From: Rhea pennata
Lineage: Eukaryota > Chordata > Aves > Rheiformes > Rheidae
Direction: 5' to 3'
Assembly (NCBI RefSeq): GCF_028389875.1
Contig: NC_084665.1
Coordinates: 97,569,435 to 97,633,434, forward strand
Length of the DNA stretch: 64,000 nt
Part shown: positions 14,502 to 28,200 of the stretch, in pieces
Layout of the letters: each line of letters starts with the position of its first letter
How positions within the stretch are numbered: the first letter of the stretch is position 1
The notes under the pieces: model-generated
Databases searched by the model: none
The model's input: only the letters and a program-made list of their open reading frames with translations
What the model was told of the DNA's origin: nothing
Program-made: the position numbers and the translations under genes

Positions 14502-17500
14502 ACTCATTCAAGATCCAGAAGTGAGTTAAATCTTGGACAAAAAAATAGTCTGGATCCAACAGGTAAAAATTTCAAGAAGTAAGGAATATCTGGAAAAAAA
14601 GTAGATCATATTGACAGTGCCACAGCATCTGTCTGAAATGTTTGCAACTAGAACACTGCTAGTTAAAAAGAAGAAAAGCACTGTTGGCCCTTTTCCCCCA
14701 ATACAGTTTTTTAAAAAACACTAAGCAGCAAATTCTCTTGTGCGCACTGCCCCAACTATTAGAGCTACAATTAATGACCATTCAGAATATTATAGACATT
14801 TGAATGAGATGTAAACCACCTCACATACTGTTTTAGAGCATTTTACCTGAAACAGTCTGTTTGCTCTGGCAAACAAAGCCCATGAAGATCTTTTCCTTGG
14901 TTTATTGTACACAGGAAGCAAATGACAGACTAAACCCTAGCAATCAGGGCGATTAAATCTTTATCTTAAAGAGTGGTCTTGGGAGTATGCAAGCTGTAGA
15001 GCTGCAAGGCACTCGTACAGTAACCACTGTCTACATTAATAATAATAATGACTAAAGATGAAAGAGGATGTGACCTGTAGCAAAGAAATGTGCATGACAT
15101 AGGGAAAGTTTCCATGGGAACACCATCACAAATTTTAAAATATCTCTGCATTTGATAAGAAAAATTGGGCACACATAAGCTTCTCTCACAGTGGAGTGCC
15201 TTTGGTGGTTAACAGGCTCACTGAATAGGTGCCCAAGCTCTGCTTGTATCAGAGCTTATATTCGACCTGATTGTCTACTGTCTCTGTCCTCCAGCAGCTC
15301 TTACAGTGTTCATCGCGCAAGCAGCGGACAGGGTGCACACAGACCAAACAGGCACACTGAAGGATCCCATTATTTATTTAGGAGGCTTTTATATCCAATG
15401 TCAATATGCTGTTTTGAAATGTATGTTCTGAGCCAAATTCCAGCTTTTTCTACAGCTTTGAAAATCTGGAATACTTCCATTGATTTTTGTGAACATGCTT
15501 GAGACTAACTCAATAATAGAAAGAAAGAGATCAGTAGTGAATTGCCTAGCTGTATTCTTTGAAATGTATAAATCTGTTAAAAAATACTGGATATTTTTTC
15601 ACCAGAAACTGGTATTTATTCACAGAATAGCTACAGGAGAAACAGTGCAAACAGTCTGAATACATATTTTCCTGCCTGGGTATCAAGCCCTATGTTCTGT
15701 CTCCTTCTTTTGCTTGTTGATTTTTATAGTCTAGACTCTTTTCTGCTCTTTGATATTCTGTATTCCCATGGTTTCCAGGCTGTTCCTTTGAGTCTCCTGC
15801 TATCCCCTAGCTATTCTATCAGTTCTTTCTTGGCCTCCCTCAAAGCTTCATTTTTGTCCTCACTGTTTTTACAGCCAATTCATGAATGATGCACTGTGCT
15901 GCCCAACATGCTCTTCTAAGACAGTAACCCTAAAATATACTTCCCCTCCACTGAGAAGTCTGCTTTACAATGTGGGTAGCTCATCCCAAACAAACACATA
16001 TAAACATCTTAAAGTGGCCCATGTAGAGCAAATATTTTTATTTTTGTTCTTTTTCAAAGAACTGACCCCTAGTATGAATCACATCTTGGGGTTCTTTGTT
16101 TTTTCTCTTTCTCTTACTTCCCTCATAACTTTGCTCTGAGAAAAATCTAGTTGCCTTTTCTCCAGAACGCGTTCATTTTAAATGTACCATTCTGATATAA
16201 TTATTCTTGTGTTTGCATTGTTTTTTCCTCCTGATCTTTTTGATACTAAGATTTACCCCTTTCACTACTGTTCTTCCTAGATACTGAAGTGTATGTTTTG
16301 CTTTGAGAATACCAACTCCTTTAGAGTTAATTCTCAGGGCTGCTTGTTGAACTGCATGCGAAGTTAAATCCTCTCCTTGTTCTCCAGGCTGCAGACAACA
16401 AAAAGACTGCAAACTCTTGGGATGTATTGCTTACTAGAATGGGTTGTTATAACCACAACCTAAGTCCCTGCTAGACAAACCATTCCCTTTATCTGGAATA
16501 CCTTCCTTTGTACGTCACGATCGGCATTTAGATTTTGGCACCAAGGTTTTCAAAAAGATCTGGTGACTCTGGATATCTTCTCTGTAACTCCTTATAAGGC
16601 CATGCTCTCTAGATAGTGTCAAGTGGGCATCCTCTCCAAATCAAATCTCTTAAGTTGTTGCATATTATACACTCGACACTATCGAATACCATCAATCTTC
16701 TTTTTCAATCTTACCCTTTAATCTTAGCCTGGAGCCTGCATTTTATGAGGTTTCTGCAGAGCATTTAATTAAAATGTTAAGTGTAACACTTTTTCTAATC
16801 CTGCATGTGGAACTTAGTGCTCTCCACTGAGCACTCCAACCTTAGATCACCATACAGCATTTAACATATATCAGTTTGACTTCTAGAAGTACGTTCAAAG
16901 AAACAGAAATCTCAACTGTATCACATAATTTTGTATATTTCTTAGAACTTTTTTCTAGGCTTGTAAGGTAGCTGAAAGTGGTGTAAGTAAGAGGAAAGAA
17001 GTATCTACACTGAATTTGTCCACCTGTACAATATTTTTGTACACTGAATAGAACTGAATAGAAACTTCATTACAAACTGGTATTTATCAGTAACTGGCAT
17101 TTTTCAACACATCTTCTTTCTATCACAAAAAGACAATTTGCTAATACTGCAGCTTTCTGAGGACATGTGCATGTTCCAAGTACAGTTTCATCAGTAATAT
17201 TTTTCAGGTACTGGCTTGAATTTCAAGCAAAGAAAAGGGTGAAAGACCAAGCTATACCACTGTTCAGAAGATTCACATGCAACACCTACACTACACAGCG
17301 AGTGTGAACACAAACCTATGTCCTGTCCAAAGGGCCCACTGTCCACTTTGTATAGACCTCCACAGTCTTTCTCACTGGCAGAAAAGAAGTGACTTGGAGG
17401 AAATACTGGGAAAAACTCAGACCCACGTTAGTACTGAATGCATATTTATCTACAATACAGATGTGCCAAGACTCCACTGATTTGCTAGGTTGCCCCATAT

Positions 17501-18379
17501 ATACCTCGAGACACCTTGTCTACTGTGAGGTTGAAAGGATGTCCTAGGTCCTTTCTATGAGGCCCTGGTTGTCTGCTGCAACAAGGCTATGTGGCTGTCA
17601 GCCTGAGCACAAAGCTGGCCAGGGTTGCTGAAGTGTACTGCAGCCAAAGAGTCATAGGCCACAACCCCCTGCTCTGCTAAGCAAGCCTAGTGCAAGGAGA
17701 AGGCCTATCTATGCCTTTGGAGCAGCCCCTGCCTTTGGACTCTGGTAAGATGCTTGCTTTTCCTGCCTGGTATCTTGATTTAATTGATATCTAACGCAAA
17801 AATGTGACAAACTTGAAATAAGTTTAAAGGGAATTCCTGTTTTAGAGCCAGCTCTAGTTCTCAGATTTGCTGCTGTATGGATGATTTAATTTCCCTAGTT
17901 CAGCTAAATCCATATTTACACAGGAAGAAAAATATTATGGATCACCATTTCAGAATGCTGGACATCCTTCAATTATCAATGCGTTATTCCAGTGAGTAAG
18001 TAGTGATGAATCCAGCATCCAAATAACCCTGACATTTAGCATTGAGAAATTGTATTAACAATAATAAACTCAGCTATAATTTAGCAAAAACAACCGAATT
18101 TTAACTCCTTTTTACTACCTGTAACCACATGCAAGAATATAGCATCTGAAAAGCAATATAACACACTATGTCTTACTAATTTTCTTGCCTGCAGCATTTA
18201 CAATATTTTATGGGCCTCTGTTATAAAATATAAGTTTCTAGCCAAGTAATATTTTCTTATTCTGAGTGTGAGAGAGATTCTTAAATTACTACTGCTCTGG
18301 AATGTGCGATAATTTACAGACATTTCTACATTTGGCTTCTATCCAGTTAGATATACCTGGTTTAAGAGAACACCTACAG

Positions 18380-18395
18380 AAAAAAAAAAAAAAAA
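18380..18395 (+). repeat. A16 tract
   Basis: Short homopolymer in intergenic sequence. Confidence 0.8.
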
Positions 18396-20870
18396 CTGCT
18401 AAAGCTGCAGTATCTCATCCTCTATTGCAAAAGGGAACCATGCAGTCAGTAATAGATAGTGCCAGCCAATTAATTCTTTTCTTTGGCTTTTTTACTGTTC
18501 TGTAATAGCTGATTGAATAAATATTTTTAGGATTAATCCAATAGACAGTACTACTTGCTCTGTCTCACCTAACTGATGTGTTCCATCAAGCTATACTAGT
18601 TTAATGTATTTTGTACAAAATGCAACAGAAGATAATTATCCCAGGCAATTTCCAGAGTAAATGTCAAGATTATACAATAACTAAAATGTCTAGCAAGTTT
18701 TTAAAAGGTTATATAGACTAAACTAAACAAAAAATTTAAGTGCTTTACCAATACAACATTTTGTTTTTAGGGATATCCTCCTAGAGTGGAATCCAGGTCT
18801 CAGAGTTAGGTACCTATGGTTCCTATACAGTGCATAAGCAGAAGTAGGCACACTGTAAGGCCTATACCCTAAAAATCCCGTGTGCTGCATGAGGAGCCAG
18901 CAGGAAATGGTGGGTAAAGGAATGTGTTGAAAGTCCTCACCTAGAGCCAAAGTACCTGACTCAAGGCTTCAGGAAGTTTCCTCCCTGCCTCTAGGATGCC
19001 AGAACATGCAGTCCACCCTTGAGATTAGGCATTTACAACTCATATTTGAAAGAACAATCAGGCACATCCTTTTCAAGTCAATAATAATCAGGATGATTAC
19101 TGGTAATGGTACCACCACACCTATTTTGTATCTAACAACAAACTAACTAGCACATGCATCCAGCAGATATGAGACCAAGCTTTAATTTCTTCTTCCCTCT
19201 GGTGGGAGTGCCCGAGAGTCCTGTGTGTTCCAGGTGTGCTCCTGGGTACACTGCGTACAGCAGCCAGTGCAAGATTTGTCAGGTCTGAAGGCGAACGTGC
19301 AACAGAGGAGCATGACTTAAACATGAGAAACTGGAACTAGAACCCAAAGGAATGGATCCAGCTTCTGACAAGACTGGGAATAGCAGTCAGGTTCCACAGC
19401 TTGGCCCATGATCACTCTCCTGGCTCTTTTGGTTGCATTTGTTTCTAGATATCTTCACAGCTGCAGTAGCAGGATTGTTGTATTTCAACTGGGATGAAAA
19501 CACTGCACAATGCACAGCTTCAAGCAAATAGGTAAATAGGATGTTGCTTGATAGAAAATAAGAGGTGACAATGGAGAAGTTATGAAAATGTCTTTATGTA
19601 ATTAAAAGTATGCAATCCCACTCAAGGGGTAAACAGAGAACGCAGAAAAGACTGAAATGTCATTTACATTAGATGAATAATGGGCAACATAACACAAGAC
19701 CATAAAGCTAATTACTAAGTGATAGAACAAAAGCTTCTAATATTTTTTCAGTAAAGTTCTTTTTACAAAGGTATCTACTTAGTAGGTAGTATTACAGTGC
19801 TTAAAAACACAAAAAAGTCTTATTTCTTGAATATCTCACCAAGACAACTAAAGCTGCAAACAATACTGCTTTGGATGCCTGTATACTAGATTAAGATGGA
19901 AAGGGCCAGTAATACATGCATTTATGCATACATACATCTTGCATTTTCAATATTAAACAATATTAACACACAGTAAAGCCTAATGTAACCTGCAATGAAT
20001 GAACAGAATAGCATGAACATCTGAGCATTGGTGATTGTAAAACTCCACCTATTGGACAGAAAAGTTAATTCACTGATCACATTGCCATAGGTAGTTTATT
20101 TGTGTCCAATAAACACTGGAAAGGATTCCCCAACTTAGATCATTTCTTTCAAACGAAGATCTGCTTTTCCTGTAATGGCTTGTGCCAGTTCAGCAAGTGA
20201 ATTACTCCATGCTGATGAAAGTCCATTTATCTAGTATAACTGTGTATATGTTAGGACTTTTCTAGTGCAAAATATCATAAGAAAACTCACATTCTGTCAT
20301 TAATATAACAGGAAAGGCTTCTGTAATGCAGACCTCACCTCATCCTGAACAAAAGTTTCACATAAGCAGCATTAAACAGAATTACAGAGGAGGCTTAAGG
20401 CACAAATAGCTTGAAAATAGGGGAATTTCTAAGGAAAGTATTGACATTTCACAGAGCTATTCATCAGAGAATCCTGTGTTCAAATTTGTGCTGCATTACC
20501 TTGAAAATTATGTTCAGGGCCCTGGAGTGTTGTTCCCAATTACATCAAAGAATACAGAATACTCTGAGAAATGTCCTAGAGGTATAGTGACAATGGGACT
20601 TGAGTGACAGTGTGTTTTAGAAAAGGTTCTCGCCTGTATTTATATGCTGATTGTGGCAAGCAATTATCTTGGCACTTCTTTGCCCCAAGATTGCTATTTC
20701 ATTTAGAATGAATTCAGTAAACAACTATATTTACAAAGCATCTATCTGAAAGAATAATCACATTTTTGAACAAGTTGTCTAGACAGACAGGATCTCTGTC
20801 CTTGTAGGTACTCAAAACTTTACAAGGTTCTGCGCAACCTGTTCTAACCTGCGGGTTAGTCACGCTCTGA

Positions 20871-20938
20871 ACAGGGGATTGGACCAGGTCACCTCCAGAG
20901 GCCCTTTCCAACCTAAGTTATCATATGAATCTCTGATG
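20871..20938 (+). mobile_element. CR1 LINE 3' end fragment
   Basis: The string aggggattggaccaggtcac and the following cctccagaggccctttccaacctaa, then an atgaatctctga-like tail, match the characteristic 3' terminus of avian CR1 elements. About 70 bp are recognisable; the 5' boundary is blurred. Confidence 0.8.
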
Positions 20939-22881
20939 CACTTTTGATAAATTCATTGTGTTACACACACCAACACAAATAAGATGTTTGCGCTCCTCAG
21001 TCAAGTGCCTCAAGTGTAGAAGATCTGGCTTGAGAGAACTTGTACTTAAAATGGTCCTCAAATAGTTAGGACAAATCTAAATAATAGATAATATTAGGAA
21101 TATCAGGAATAAATAATATTCCTGAGAGTAGCATTCAATCATAACTATCTGTCTCAAAAATTATTCAGAGTATTGCACTGATCAGAGGACTGTTCATATG
21201 TACCTAGGTTTTTCAGACAGATTTACAAAGACTTAAAAGATACTGGTGTAGCACTTCTCTGAAGTCCTTCGCTTATTCTCAAAATTGTCAGTGCCAGGGA
21301 AGCAGCTTCCTGATCACCCTTCCCCACACTCCGGTTTCGTCCTCAGCCTGGAAAGACCATTGTTGGGGTGAGAAGGTGGTTTATCTTCCACGCTCAATTA
21401 GTCCTTGGGTTTCTTACAAGGTTTCCAGAAGGGAGAGTGACTTTATGGTGGGATATTTGTCTGCTATGGGTTGCACTGCAATCATTAACTTGTTTCACAT
21501 GGACTAGCAGACATCAGATAGTAACAACCTTGCTCGGCTCTGAGCAAGGCTTGACTCAGAGCAGTGACCTAGAAGCAGCAGAAGTCCTCTCTCACTGTTA
21601 ATCCTCTGCGCCACCGCCTTCCCCTCGAACACGCGCCTTTCGCTCTCAGCTATTTAAAGTATGCTGTAAATCTTTGCAGGAATTGGCCTTTTTCCAGAGA
21701 ATGGCTGCAGTATACAATGCAGTCTGCATAACTCAGGAAAGATAATAATTATTGCGAAGAAAAGTGTTTGACATTTCAGAGTGTTGTAGTTAGGTTATTT
21801 TTATCTCTATTTTTGGTGCAAAGCTCCTACTGACAGAGATGCAAATTATGTACATAGGAAACATTCCTATCTGGCTTTTGTTGTGAATCACTTGACTCTT
21901 CATTTGTCAGTCACAATATCAGTAAGGTGATAGTTTCCATTATCACCTTCCTTACACTTAGGGGAGATTTTTTTTTAAGCTGATGTTAGCTTTACAAAAA
22001 AAATTTCTTCCAAAAAATTATACTTAGCTGCATGCTATAAATTTTATGGATTTCTCAATCTATAATTTATATGGTCACAAATTCTGGGAATTGACTGTTT
22101 ATAAAATTTTAGCTTTAGGAAAGTATATAGGCAAAGATCCATTAGCAAGCAAGAATGAGTAATCGTAAGATATGTTATGATAAGTATTGTTGTTAAAAGT
22201 GCCCTCTTCAAATTTACATAGAAAAAAAAAATAACTAAAAGACATACAGAAAGTCTAGATTCCTTGGACAGTAAGACTTATCAAGTTTGTTTTATAAAAG
22301 AGCCAACTGACTGTAAAAAGGAATAAAAAAATGGTGGCAACAATAGGTTTTTGTCTTGGGCAACTCAGCTGTAGAACATACAGAAATAAATGAGAAAGCA
22401 ACAAAACAAGTTCTGTGACATTTCAGGAGTGACTAATTTACGCATGACAGCAGGAAATATCTAATCATATCTGATGAGATACACTTCAGAGCATTGCATC
22501 AAAAACACGAGAGAGGCAGAGAAACTTATTTATAGGCATGTTACATTCCTTCTTAAATGAGCTGCAGTAAAATATTTAACAATCTTTATAAGGGCTACCA
22601 CTAAAAAATAAATCAACATAATGGACAGTTTCCTGGTTCACTGTCTATCTTTTTGTTTTTGTTTTTTAAGAAAAGTTGTTCTTATATTTTTCTGGAAGAA
22701 ACGTCCTGGATGTTTCCCTGATATTACTGGCAGACTTTTTTTCTCTTCTGGATTCATGTAATATTGCCCTTCCTTGCTCTTAAACATCTGAGCACTTGAT
22801 TCTTCACTATTTTACAGTACAAATAGCTAGTTACAGCTAGACAAACTATGCAGAAAAATAACTATCAAATCTCTTGTTCCT
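20939..22881. other. Intergenic, nothing recognised
   Basis: AT-rich. A short GC-richer patch lies at about 21590-21650 with a few CpGs, too small to call an island. Confidence 0.55.
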
Positions 22882-23685
22882 GGCTGGGTAGATGAGGGGA
22901 GAGCAGTGGACGTTGTGTACCTTGACTTCAGCAAGGATTTCGACACTGTTTCCCATAACATCCTCATAGGAAAACTTAAGAAGTGTGGGCTAGGTGGGTG
23001 GACAGTGAGGCAGAAAGAGAACTGGCTGAACGGCAGAGCTCAGAGGGTTGTGATCAGCAGTGCAGAGTCTAGTTGGAGGCCTTTGGCTAGCGGTGTCCCC
23101 CTGGGGTCAGTACTGGCTCCAGTCTTGTTCATCTTGAAGGGACAGAGTGAAGCCGCGGCAAGTTTGCCGACAATACCAAACTGAGAGGAGTGTCTGATAC
23201 ACCTGAGGGCTGTGCCACCATTCAGGGAGACCTGGAGAGGCTGGGAGGAGAGGAACCTCATGAGGTTCAACAAGGGCAAGTGCAGGGTCCTGCACCTAGT
23301 GAGGAATAACCCCAGGCACCAGATGGAGGTTGACCTATTGGAAAGCAGCTCTGCAGAGAAAGACCTGGGAATCCAGATGGACAAGTTCACCATGAGCCAC
23401 CAATGTGCCCTTGTAGCCAAGAAGGCCAATGGTATCCTGGGCTATATTGGGAAGAGTGTTGCCAGCAGGTCAAGGGAGGTGATCCTGCCTCTCTACTCAG
23501 CCCTGGGGAGGCCTCATCTCGAGTGCTGTGTCCAGTTCTGGGCTCCCCACTACAAGAGAGACGTGGAACTACTGGAGAGAGTCCAGCGTAGGGCTACAAA
23601 GATGATCAGAGGGCTGGAGCATCTGCCCTATGAGGAACGGCTGCGAGAGCTGGGCCTGTTTGGCCTGGAGAAGAGAAGGCTAATA
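22882..23685 (+). mobile_element. CR1-type LINE fragment (end of reverse transcriptase ORF)
   Basis: Translation shows the C-terminal part of a CR1 non-LTR reverse transcriptase: VVYLDFSKDFDTVSHNILIG, then LASGVP.GSV and, after small deletions, [30 protein letters not shown] and [19 protein letters not shown]. Frames shift near 23140 and 23240. The element is truncated at both ends: there is no 5' portion and no 3' terminal repeat. It is a dead copy. CR1 is the dominant LINE of birds and other reptiles, which is the main evidence for the kind of organism. Confidence 0.95.
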
Positions 23686-24057
23686 ATGGACCTTATCAAT
23701 GATAAATGTTATTATTTCCCTAGTATCTCTTTGATTGTTCAAAGATATGATATCTGTATGTTGTTTTTCATCAAGCTATTTGGCGTCTTATTCTTCTGTC
23801 CTTGAACAGATTATGACCCCAAACCATACTACAAAATGAATTATATAATTACAGTAAAAATCTCTTACTAAAAGAATAACATGACTACAAAGTCAACCAC
23901 AGAGAAATCAGACACGAGAGGGAAAATCCCTTTCTTCTTAGCCCATAGCTGGTTTTGTTTTCAGGAGTGTTGCCAGGTCTCAGTTTTCTGAAATACGCTC
24001 TGGTGTTCCAGGTAAAGTCTTTTCTTCTTGCATATTCAATATTGGAGAATCTTTTAA

Positions 24058-24384
24058 GTATTAAAACATAAGAACAGCTATGTCAGGTCAGATCAGAAGT
24101 CCATCTGGTACAGTATCCTTCTTCTGGTACAGGTTAAGAGTGGCACCTGCAGAAGCATATAGGAATAGAACACGTATGTAGCAACATACAGTCTGCAGGG
24201 ATTTGTGGCTTGATGTGGTCCTTGGTGGACTTTTCCAACATTGATCTGCAATGTCTCTTTTTGATCCCATATAGCCTTTTAGCATTTGCAATGTCCTGCA
24301 GAGATGAATTCCACTGCTTAACTGCACGTTGCATGGAGAAATGTGGCCTCGTGGTTTTTTTGAATCTTCTGGCTCCAGCCTTTT
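24058..24384 (+). mobile_element. Ancient amniote interspersed repeat, first part
   Basis: It begins acataagaacagctatgtca and includes cagaagtccatctggtacag and gatgaattccactgcttaac followed by a gcatggagaaatg stretch. This is the order of motifs of a long, old repeat widespread in reptile and bird genomes (CR1/L3-like, by memory; the exact family name needs a library search). It is degenerate and non-coding. The CR1 fragment at 24385 follows directly. Confidence 0.6.
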
Positions 24385-24550
24385 TTCTGGAGTGCTGTGT
24401 CCAGTTCTGGGCTCCCCACTAAAAGAGAGACATGGAACTACTGGAGAGAGTCCAGCACAGGGCTACAAAGATGATCAGAGGACAACAGCATCTCCTGCAC
24501 GAGGAAAGGCTGTGAGAACTGGGTCTGTTCATCCTGGAGAAGAGAAGAGT
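24385..24550 (+). mobile_element. CR1 LINE fragment, short copy
   Basis: From 24385 to about 24483 it is nearly identical to 23518-23612 of the other CR1 copy (ctgtgtccagttctgggctc and following), then continues as the CR1 region after IRG. It contains a TGA stop and indels. It sits between two parts of an older repeat, as if inserted into it. Confidence 0.9.
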
Positions 24551-24689
24551 GAGAGGGGAAGAGAGCAACAAACTGTTGTTCTCTATTTGTTTTTCTCACG
24601 CTGCTCAGATTTTTATTAAATATCACTTTTTCAAGGTTGAAGAACCCTCACCTACTTGTTATTCATGTTGAAACCAGTCCAAACCTTTG

Positions 24690-25245
24690 ATTAACCCTGA
24701 TGACCATGCTTTATACAGCAGCAGCTGCTATTTTCTGTTTTGTTCATGATTGCTTCCCTAATTTCTCCCGACATTCAACTTGCTTTTTTTACCTACCCTT
24801 GAAAGTGAGTTATGTTTACATACCCTGTCCTATTGCCATGCATCTTTCTAGAATGGTGGGAGCTACTATAAACTTAGATCTGTTTGGACATTGCCAATTA
24901 TTTCCTATTTATTTATATGGAATTTCATCTGTTATTTTTTCAAACACTTATTAGGTATTTTGAGACCTTCTTGCAACTTTACACACTCAGCTTTCATCTT
25001 TATTGCTCACATAGCTTCCTCTTATCTGCAAATGTTACCACCTTATTGTTCACACTTCTACAGGTCATTTATCTATATGTTGAACAGTGCAGGCCTTTGT
25101 GTAAATCTCTATGGGACTTTGTTAATAACCCTCCATCTACTTTCAGAATGATCATCAATTCTACCCTTTGTTTTCTATTCTGTAATTGTCATCTTTCCAG
25201 GAAAATGCCTTCCTTATCCCACGGCTGGTTACTGTTTCTAGGAGG
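24690..25245 (+). mobile_element. Ancient amniote interspersed repeat, second part
   Basis: It continues the consensus after the inserted CR1 piece: ttcatgattgcttccctaat, ggaatttcatctgttatttt, tatctgcaaatgttaccacc, tatatgttgaacagtgcagg, attctaccctttgttttcta and ccttccttatccca occur in the expected order. Together with 24058-24384 it makes one copy of about 0.9 kb, split by CR1. Confidence 0.65.
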
Positions 25246-28200
25246 CTTCTGAAATTTGTCTTGGAATTGCGGGAGAGAGTGTGAACTGTGTCTGTCTCGT
25301 TTGCATGCTCATCCATTAGGTGATTACAAGTAAATCCTTTCTAAAGGGTCCTTGTCTCAGCCTGTCCCTGATGCTTTTAAATGTGAAGAAAAGCTTTGTC
25401 ACTCAATCCAGTAGACACAGTGGGCAGACAGAGAGCACAGACTGGATGGTGCTTGTTGGATGCATTTTTATTCTCAGTATCCAGCCCAGTGCATCCCTCG
25501 CAGACTCTAGACAGAAAAATAATAATTTCCTCACTAACTTTTCTATAATGCTTATCAGCATAATAGCCAAACATTCCACAAATATGTATGAATTTATGTT
25601 TACCATTCTCCCCACCACAGCCTTATGGGAATAGGTCCTGTAACTATCTCATTTTATAGATAGCATTTGAGAACCAGCAGTTAAGGTAAAAATATTAAAT
25701 AGATGCTAATTCTAATTATGTAGCTTGTAATACCTAGGACTTGGATTTCCTGAGACACGCGTCTTTATAGCACGTTGAATGTTCCAGGCACAGCTTCTGT
25801 TTCCTTAGTTTTAAGTCTCTTGTAAACTAAGTGCTCAGTAAAGGAGAAGCCTATTCCTAATGATTATCAGTGAAAGGTTTTTTTATGAGCAAATTGCTTG
25901 GCACCAGAAGAGACTTTGTAGGTGAGACAGCGGAACAATCTGATGCTGCCCTCAACCACTTGTCCAAAAGGCACCTCTTTTCTGCTTTTACAGTGCTCTT
26001 CTGCTGTCACCATATACTTTCCAAATCCTGCAACAAATATTGAAGGAGCTCCACAAAGAGAAGCCTTGTTCACTCCTGATTCCTGACTTACTTACCTTAG
26101 CTGTCCTGCATTTGAAATGAAGCATATTTCTGAAGGAGGCAGGGGGAGGTGGTGAAATGAAGGAGCACCTAATGACCCTGTTATTTTAATGACCCTGTTA
26201 TTTTCAAACTGCTGTTTCCCTCTTTTAACTTTTTCGTTCTTTTAAAGTCTTTTTCCTGATTAGTCCTCTTCGTTTTTAAGTAAGCTGAAAAAAGAAAATG
26301 TAAATCCCTCACGTTGATGCCTACAATTTTTTTATGAGGACTGAAACTTTTAATTGCACAGCACAGCTATCTGCCCAAAGAGTTGAGATGGTTCTGATGC
26401 TCGGGTGAAAGTGGGAGGGCAGTGGATGTAATCATGAATTTATCAGCATCATCACTCTCTTTCCCTCGAGCTGGACAGGCATGGATTTATCCACAGTTTC
26501 TTGTGCCACCATCTACCATGCTTTCCCTACATCCTAGTTTGAAAATAACACCCACTGCAAGAGCAGAGGAGACTGAGGTCCAAAACTTCAGTGATGATAA
26601 CACTGTGAAGTAGTTGCTGATCCTGATACTTATTTTGTGCCCGTATCTGTTAGCTCTGTCTTTGATACGAGTATAAGGGGGTGACTGGTTTAAACTATAA
26701 AGAACAGAAAATTAAATTCTGCATTTTGAGAGTATCTCTGTGCAGCATTTTAAATTTCAGCAGCATGTTGGATGACCCAGCCCATGGTCATCTTCTTGGT
26801 CAACACATGCCTATATTTAAAACTCAGTCAAAAATACAGCCATTCAAGTGATTCAAGAAACAGATAGACACAAGAGAACAACCGACAATCATATTCTATT
26901 CTTAATTGTCACTTGTAGAGCTCAAAGCTAAGCATGCACTGGGCTGCAGTCACTTGTAAAGGAAAGGCTTTCACTGGGGGACAGAAGAGAAACGAAGCAC
27001 CTAGTTGCTTGTGGTTCTGTACAGCTCCAAAAGAAATCTGGAGGAAAAGCGCCCAGGACTTGGCACCCTGCTCACATGCACACTGCTGCTAATGGCATAA
27101 TGGTGCACTCACTGAGAGGAAGCTTAAGGAAGGCAAAACATAATGTTAACACATTTTTGTTGTGTTAGTTTCACCTCAATGAGCTTCTGACCAGAACATT
27201 TTTTTGCAACCTAATAACAATCTTGAGGTCAATAATGACATGTAAGGGAAAGGCAAATGTGTATTTTTTTAAAGATCTGTGCAAGGGTAGTACAAGTCTT
27301 ATTATAAACAGTTAAATACTAACAAGCTATTACAGTTATACTTCATAATGTTTTATTATTGTGTTATTCTTATCTATTTATGGATTTTATATTTCTTACA
27401 AGGGAGAAAATAACAAGCGTTAAATTTTGGAAGAGTTAGTTAAATATAGAACATATTTTGTGGATTAAAATATTAAATATCACAAATTATGTATAGAGGC
27501 CTATATATGACAACATTTTCTGATTCTGGAATTTGCACTGATACCATATGTTATTGAAACCCATCTTTGATCATAGAACAAACTGTCCATCTGATTCTTC
27601 CTGTCCCAGGGCTTTTCAGATAGCATGTGTATAAACATAAGATGCCATAAGTCTGCAAAAAGCTTGAAATAACTCTGGGCAGAGCTGACGACTTTGGGGA
27701 TCATCATTCCAGACTGAAAGCCTCTCGAGAAACCACATGGTCTCCAGCACTGTGAAATCTGTCTTTTCTCCCAAGCCACCACGGAAATCAGAATTTTTAC
27801 CGTGGAATTTGCTTTTATGTGGAAGCAAGCATTTCCTCTCCTTCCTTGCCCTGCTGAGCTCTCTCTCCCTGTGCCTAATCTCACTCATTTTTTTTTCTCC
27901 AAAGGGAGATTTAGGGATGCTGAGCGAAACCTGTGTTGTCCTTGGGGCTTAGCTGCCGGAGCTGGCTGGGATGGAGGAGCAGGATGTGGTGGGACAAGCT
28001 GGGGGCAGGCGAGTGACAGGGCAGGAGCACGGCTGATGCCCAGCGAGAAATAGCCATACACTACTTCTACTTTCATGAGTATTTTTACCTCTGAACCACT
28101 GTAGTGGTCACATAGGAGAGGGAAATCCTGATCCTGTTTAAATTGATAGAAGTTTTGTTACTGGTTTCAGTGGGGACATGTTTTCTCTCAAAGAGTGTTT

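Larger units (their letters stand above)
7965..20870. other. Intergenic, no gene recognised
   Basis: I see no exon with matching splice signals, no RNA gene and no intact mobile element. The 132-codon open frame at 8514-8912 has no recognisable domain. A 17-bp exact repeat (gcaaggtaacctcttca) occurs at 9211 and 9298. Confidence 0.55.

Noticed and set aside
23212..23805. 197-codon frame as a host gene
   Set aside because: It is CR1 reverse-transcriptase-ORF sequence running into unrelated 3' flank after about 23685.
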